Shown here: positions 35,077-36,228 of the stretch, one piece after another
Numbering within the stretch: position 1 is the stretch's first letter
How the letters are laid out: every line of letters starts with the position of its first letter
Assembly: GCA_919902495.1 (NCBI GenBank)
Contig: CAKKRC010000002.1
Span: 1 to 36,228, forward strand
Reading direction: 5' to 3'
Length of the DNA: 36,228 nucleotides
Source of the DNA: Nitrospiria bacterium
GTDB taxonomy: Bacteria > Nitrospirota > UBA9217
The notes under the pieces: generated by a model
The model's database searches: none
Told to the model about the DNA's origin: nothing
The model's input: only the letters and a program-made list of their open reading frames with translations
Translations under genes and position numbers: made by a program

Positions 35077-35913
35077 ATGATCAAATTCCTCGAAAACCTC
35101 TTTGAAAAGCTTGATCGCGGATTGACTACCCGGGACAAGACCATCCTTGTCTCGATCCTGCTCGTTATCTGCATTATCGGAATTGTCCTCGCGGTGCGAT
35201 ATTACACCTATATTCAGAAGAATCCTGAGTTCTGCAGCAGTTGTCATTTGATGGAAGAGGCGTATACCGCCTGGAAATTGTCAGGACATCGACATATCGT
35301 CTGCCAGGACTGTCATCAACTCGGGATCATCGAACAGAACGGACTGCTCATCAAATTCGTGTTCACGACAGACCGCAAAACGCCGGAGCCGCACGGCCTG
35401 GCGACCCCCTGGACCACGTGCACCAAATGCCATTGGGACGAGGCATCACAGGGCGCCACGCATATTACGAAATCAACCGGTCATGCGAGGCACATTTCCG
35501 TAGAAAAGCTGGAATGCAGGGACTGCCATCAGAGGACGGTGCATTCATTCCGTCCAGATAAAAACGCCTGTCTTCGCTGTCACAAGGAATGGAAGATCCA
35601 CGGAATGGGGATGGAAGAAGTATCCTGCATGACCTGTCATCCTTTTGCTGCAAAAAAGCCGGGTGGATTCATCCCTGATCGGGAGCGCTGCCTCTCGTGC
35701 CACCGGTCCTCCACCAGGACATCGTTTCCACCAAAGGTCCCTATGGCCCGGTTGAATTGTTACGAGTGCCATAGGCCTCACACGCGGTTAAAACCCGTAG
35801 ATGAGGACTGTCTTCGTTGCCACACCCGGGAAGTTCTGAACATCAAGGATGTTCATCGTTCCGGCAGCCGGTGCATAACCTGTCATCGACCTCACCGCTG
35901 GATCGCAAAATAA
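35077..35913 (+). CDS. Membrane-anchored decaheme cytochrome c (NapC/NirT-like N-terminus)
   Basis: The 278-residue product has a cytoplasmic N-terminus, one membrane helix (about 21-45, TILVSILLVICIIGIVLAV), and ten CxxCH haem motifs: CSSCH, CQDCH, CTKCH, CRDCH, CLRCH, CMTCH, CLSCH, CYECH, CLRCH, CITCH. The first part (NPEFCSSCHLMEEAYTAW) matches the NapC/NirT quinol-oxidising family, which has four or five haems; the extra five or six make this a longer electron conduit. It probably takes electrons from quinol and passes them to periplasmic partners. The partner is not in the window. Not linked in function to the leu/asd genes. Confidence 0.88.
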   Translation: MIKFLENLFEKLDRGLTTRDKTILVSILLVICIIGIVLAVRYYTYIQKNPEFCSSCHLMEEAYTAWKLSGHRHIVCQDCHQLGIIEQNGLLIKFVFTTDRKTPEPHGLATPWTTCTKCHWDEASQGATHITKSTGHARHISVEKLECRDCHQRTVHSFRPDKNACLRCHKEWKIHGMGMEEVSCMTCHPFAAKKPGGFIPDRERCLSCHRSSTRTSFPPKVPMARLNCYECHRPHTRLKPVDEDCLRCHTREVLNIKDVHRSGSRCITCHRPHRWIAK

Positions 35914-36148
35914 GTAGTATTAAGTAGTATTATAGAGAAACTGAGGACAGGCCCTGTGAGCAATTTCATATGGGATACAATTGCACTTATTTGTAAAAAA
36001 ATAGATGCAGAAAGGTGCAAAAAAAATCATAAAATATGTCTTATCCTGCAAGTATTTGTGCTACAATTCTTACCATAAATCATAAATGTAGATAAGCTAT
36101 TGCTGCAAATGTAGATATGAGAGGCATAATCTGAAAGCGAGGTGGCCT
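35914..36148 (+). promoter_or_regulatory. AT-rich control region of the HTH gene
   Basis: No gene is seen. A 10-bp unit TAAGTAGTAT is repeated twice right at the cytochrome stop (35911-35930). An extended -10, TGC-TACAAT, lies at 36059-36067. Between it and the HTH gene start are two identical 11-bp direct repeats, AAATGTAGATA, at 36084-36094 and 36107-36117, 23 bases apart (about two helix turns), possible operator sites. Confidence 0.45.
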
Positions 36149-36228
36149 ATGTATAACATCGACGTTCTGGAGAAAAAGCGGCTGGAAAAGGGTTTGAGCT
36201 ATACCGAGATCGCCGACACTCTTGGTAT
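36149..36228 (+). CDS. HTH-type transcriptional regulator, N-terminal part
   Basis: The gene runs off the window. The visible 26 residues, MYNIDVLEKKRLEKGLSYTEIADTLG, look like the first two helices of an XRE/Cro-type helix-turn-helix. GAGGTGG lies 4 bases before the ATG. Paired direct repeats upstream may be its own binding sites. The class beyond HTH cannot be told. Confidence 0.6.
   Translation, partial: MYNIDVLEKKRLEKGLSYTEIADTLG

Overview
The window is an accessory-poor chromosomal stretch from a diderm bacterium. It carries LPS-export lipoprotein LptE, several lipobox proteins and a membrane-anchored decaheme cytochrome c. The gene order ilvD-ilvB-ilvN-(lipoprotein)-ilvC-psd-pssA-leuA-leuC-leuD-leuB-asd resembles Desulfobacterota/Geobacter-like and Nitrospirota genomes; I favour one of these two but cannot decide from the sequence. 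Codon use is GC-rich throughout, with a few AT-rich spacers (5.1 kb, 20.0-20.6 kb, 35.9-36.2 kb).

Layout. 1-2009: a seven-repeat beta-propeller lipoprotein (SBBP type) lying between two copies of the 3' end of der. 2010-3404: der (minus strand). 3569-5104: a DUF4124 protein and a degenerate receiver-PilZ protein. 5113-5584: an inverted-repeat cassette encoding a four-helix-bundle (23S rRNA IVS-type) protein. 5597-9630: leuS, lptE, holA. 9742-10011: rpsT, convergent with holA. 10245-13143: murJ, an O6-methylguanine-DNA methyltransferase whose catalytic Cys codon is TGA, and an MBL-fold hydrolase. 13279-17773: guaB, a small Cys protein, an rluB-type pseudouridine synthase with a long repetitive basic tail, acylphosphatase and a DUF4253 lipoprotein. 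17889-20427: alpha/beta hydrolase, tsaB, rimI and a DUF465 protein. 20588-35034: branched-chain amino-acid and leucine pathway with psd/pssA inside it, ending in two different aspartate-semialdehyde dehydrogenases. 35077-35913: the decaheme cytochrome. 36149-end: start of an HTH regulator.

Main findings. (1) The methyltransferase reads in frame through TGA exactly at the PCHR active-site cysteine. Right after the TGA lies a 7-bp hairpin with the six-base apical loop AGGUAC, 20 nt downstream, which fits a bacterial SECIS. The gene is best called a selenoprotein (Sec139), not a truncated gene. (2) More than a dozen spacers are filled with short tandem arrays of strict 7-, 8-, 9- or 10-bp period. 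These often occur as inverted pairs and sometimes supply stop codons or, for lptE, the ribosome-binding site and start codon. (3) Two distant spacers (4.2 and 30.8 kb) share a 36-bp element with a compensatory hairpin change plus a second 16-bp module. (4) The four-helix-bundle gene sits in a cassette with inverted ends, like an rRNA intervening sequence that has moved to protein-gene spacers.

Together the genes cover translation and ribosome assembly (der, leuS, rpsT, rluB, rimI, tsaB), envelope building (lptE, murJ, psd, pssA), replication (holA), purine synthesis (guaB) and amino-acid synthesis (ilv, leu, asd). No tRNA, rRNA, CRISPR array, transposase or selenocysteine-machinery gene was seen.
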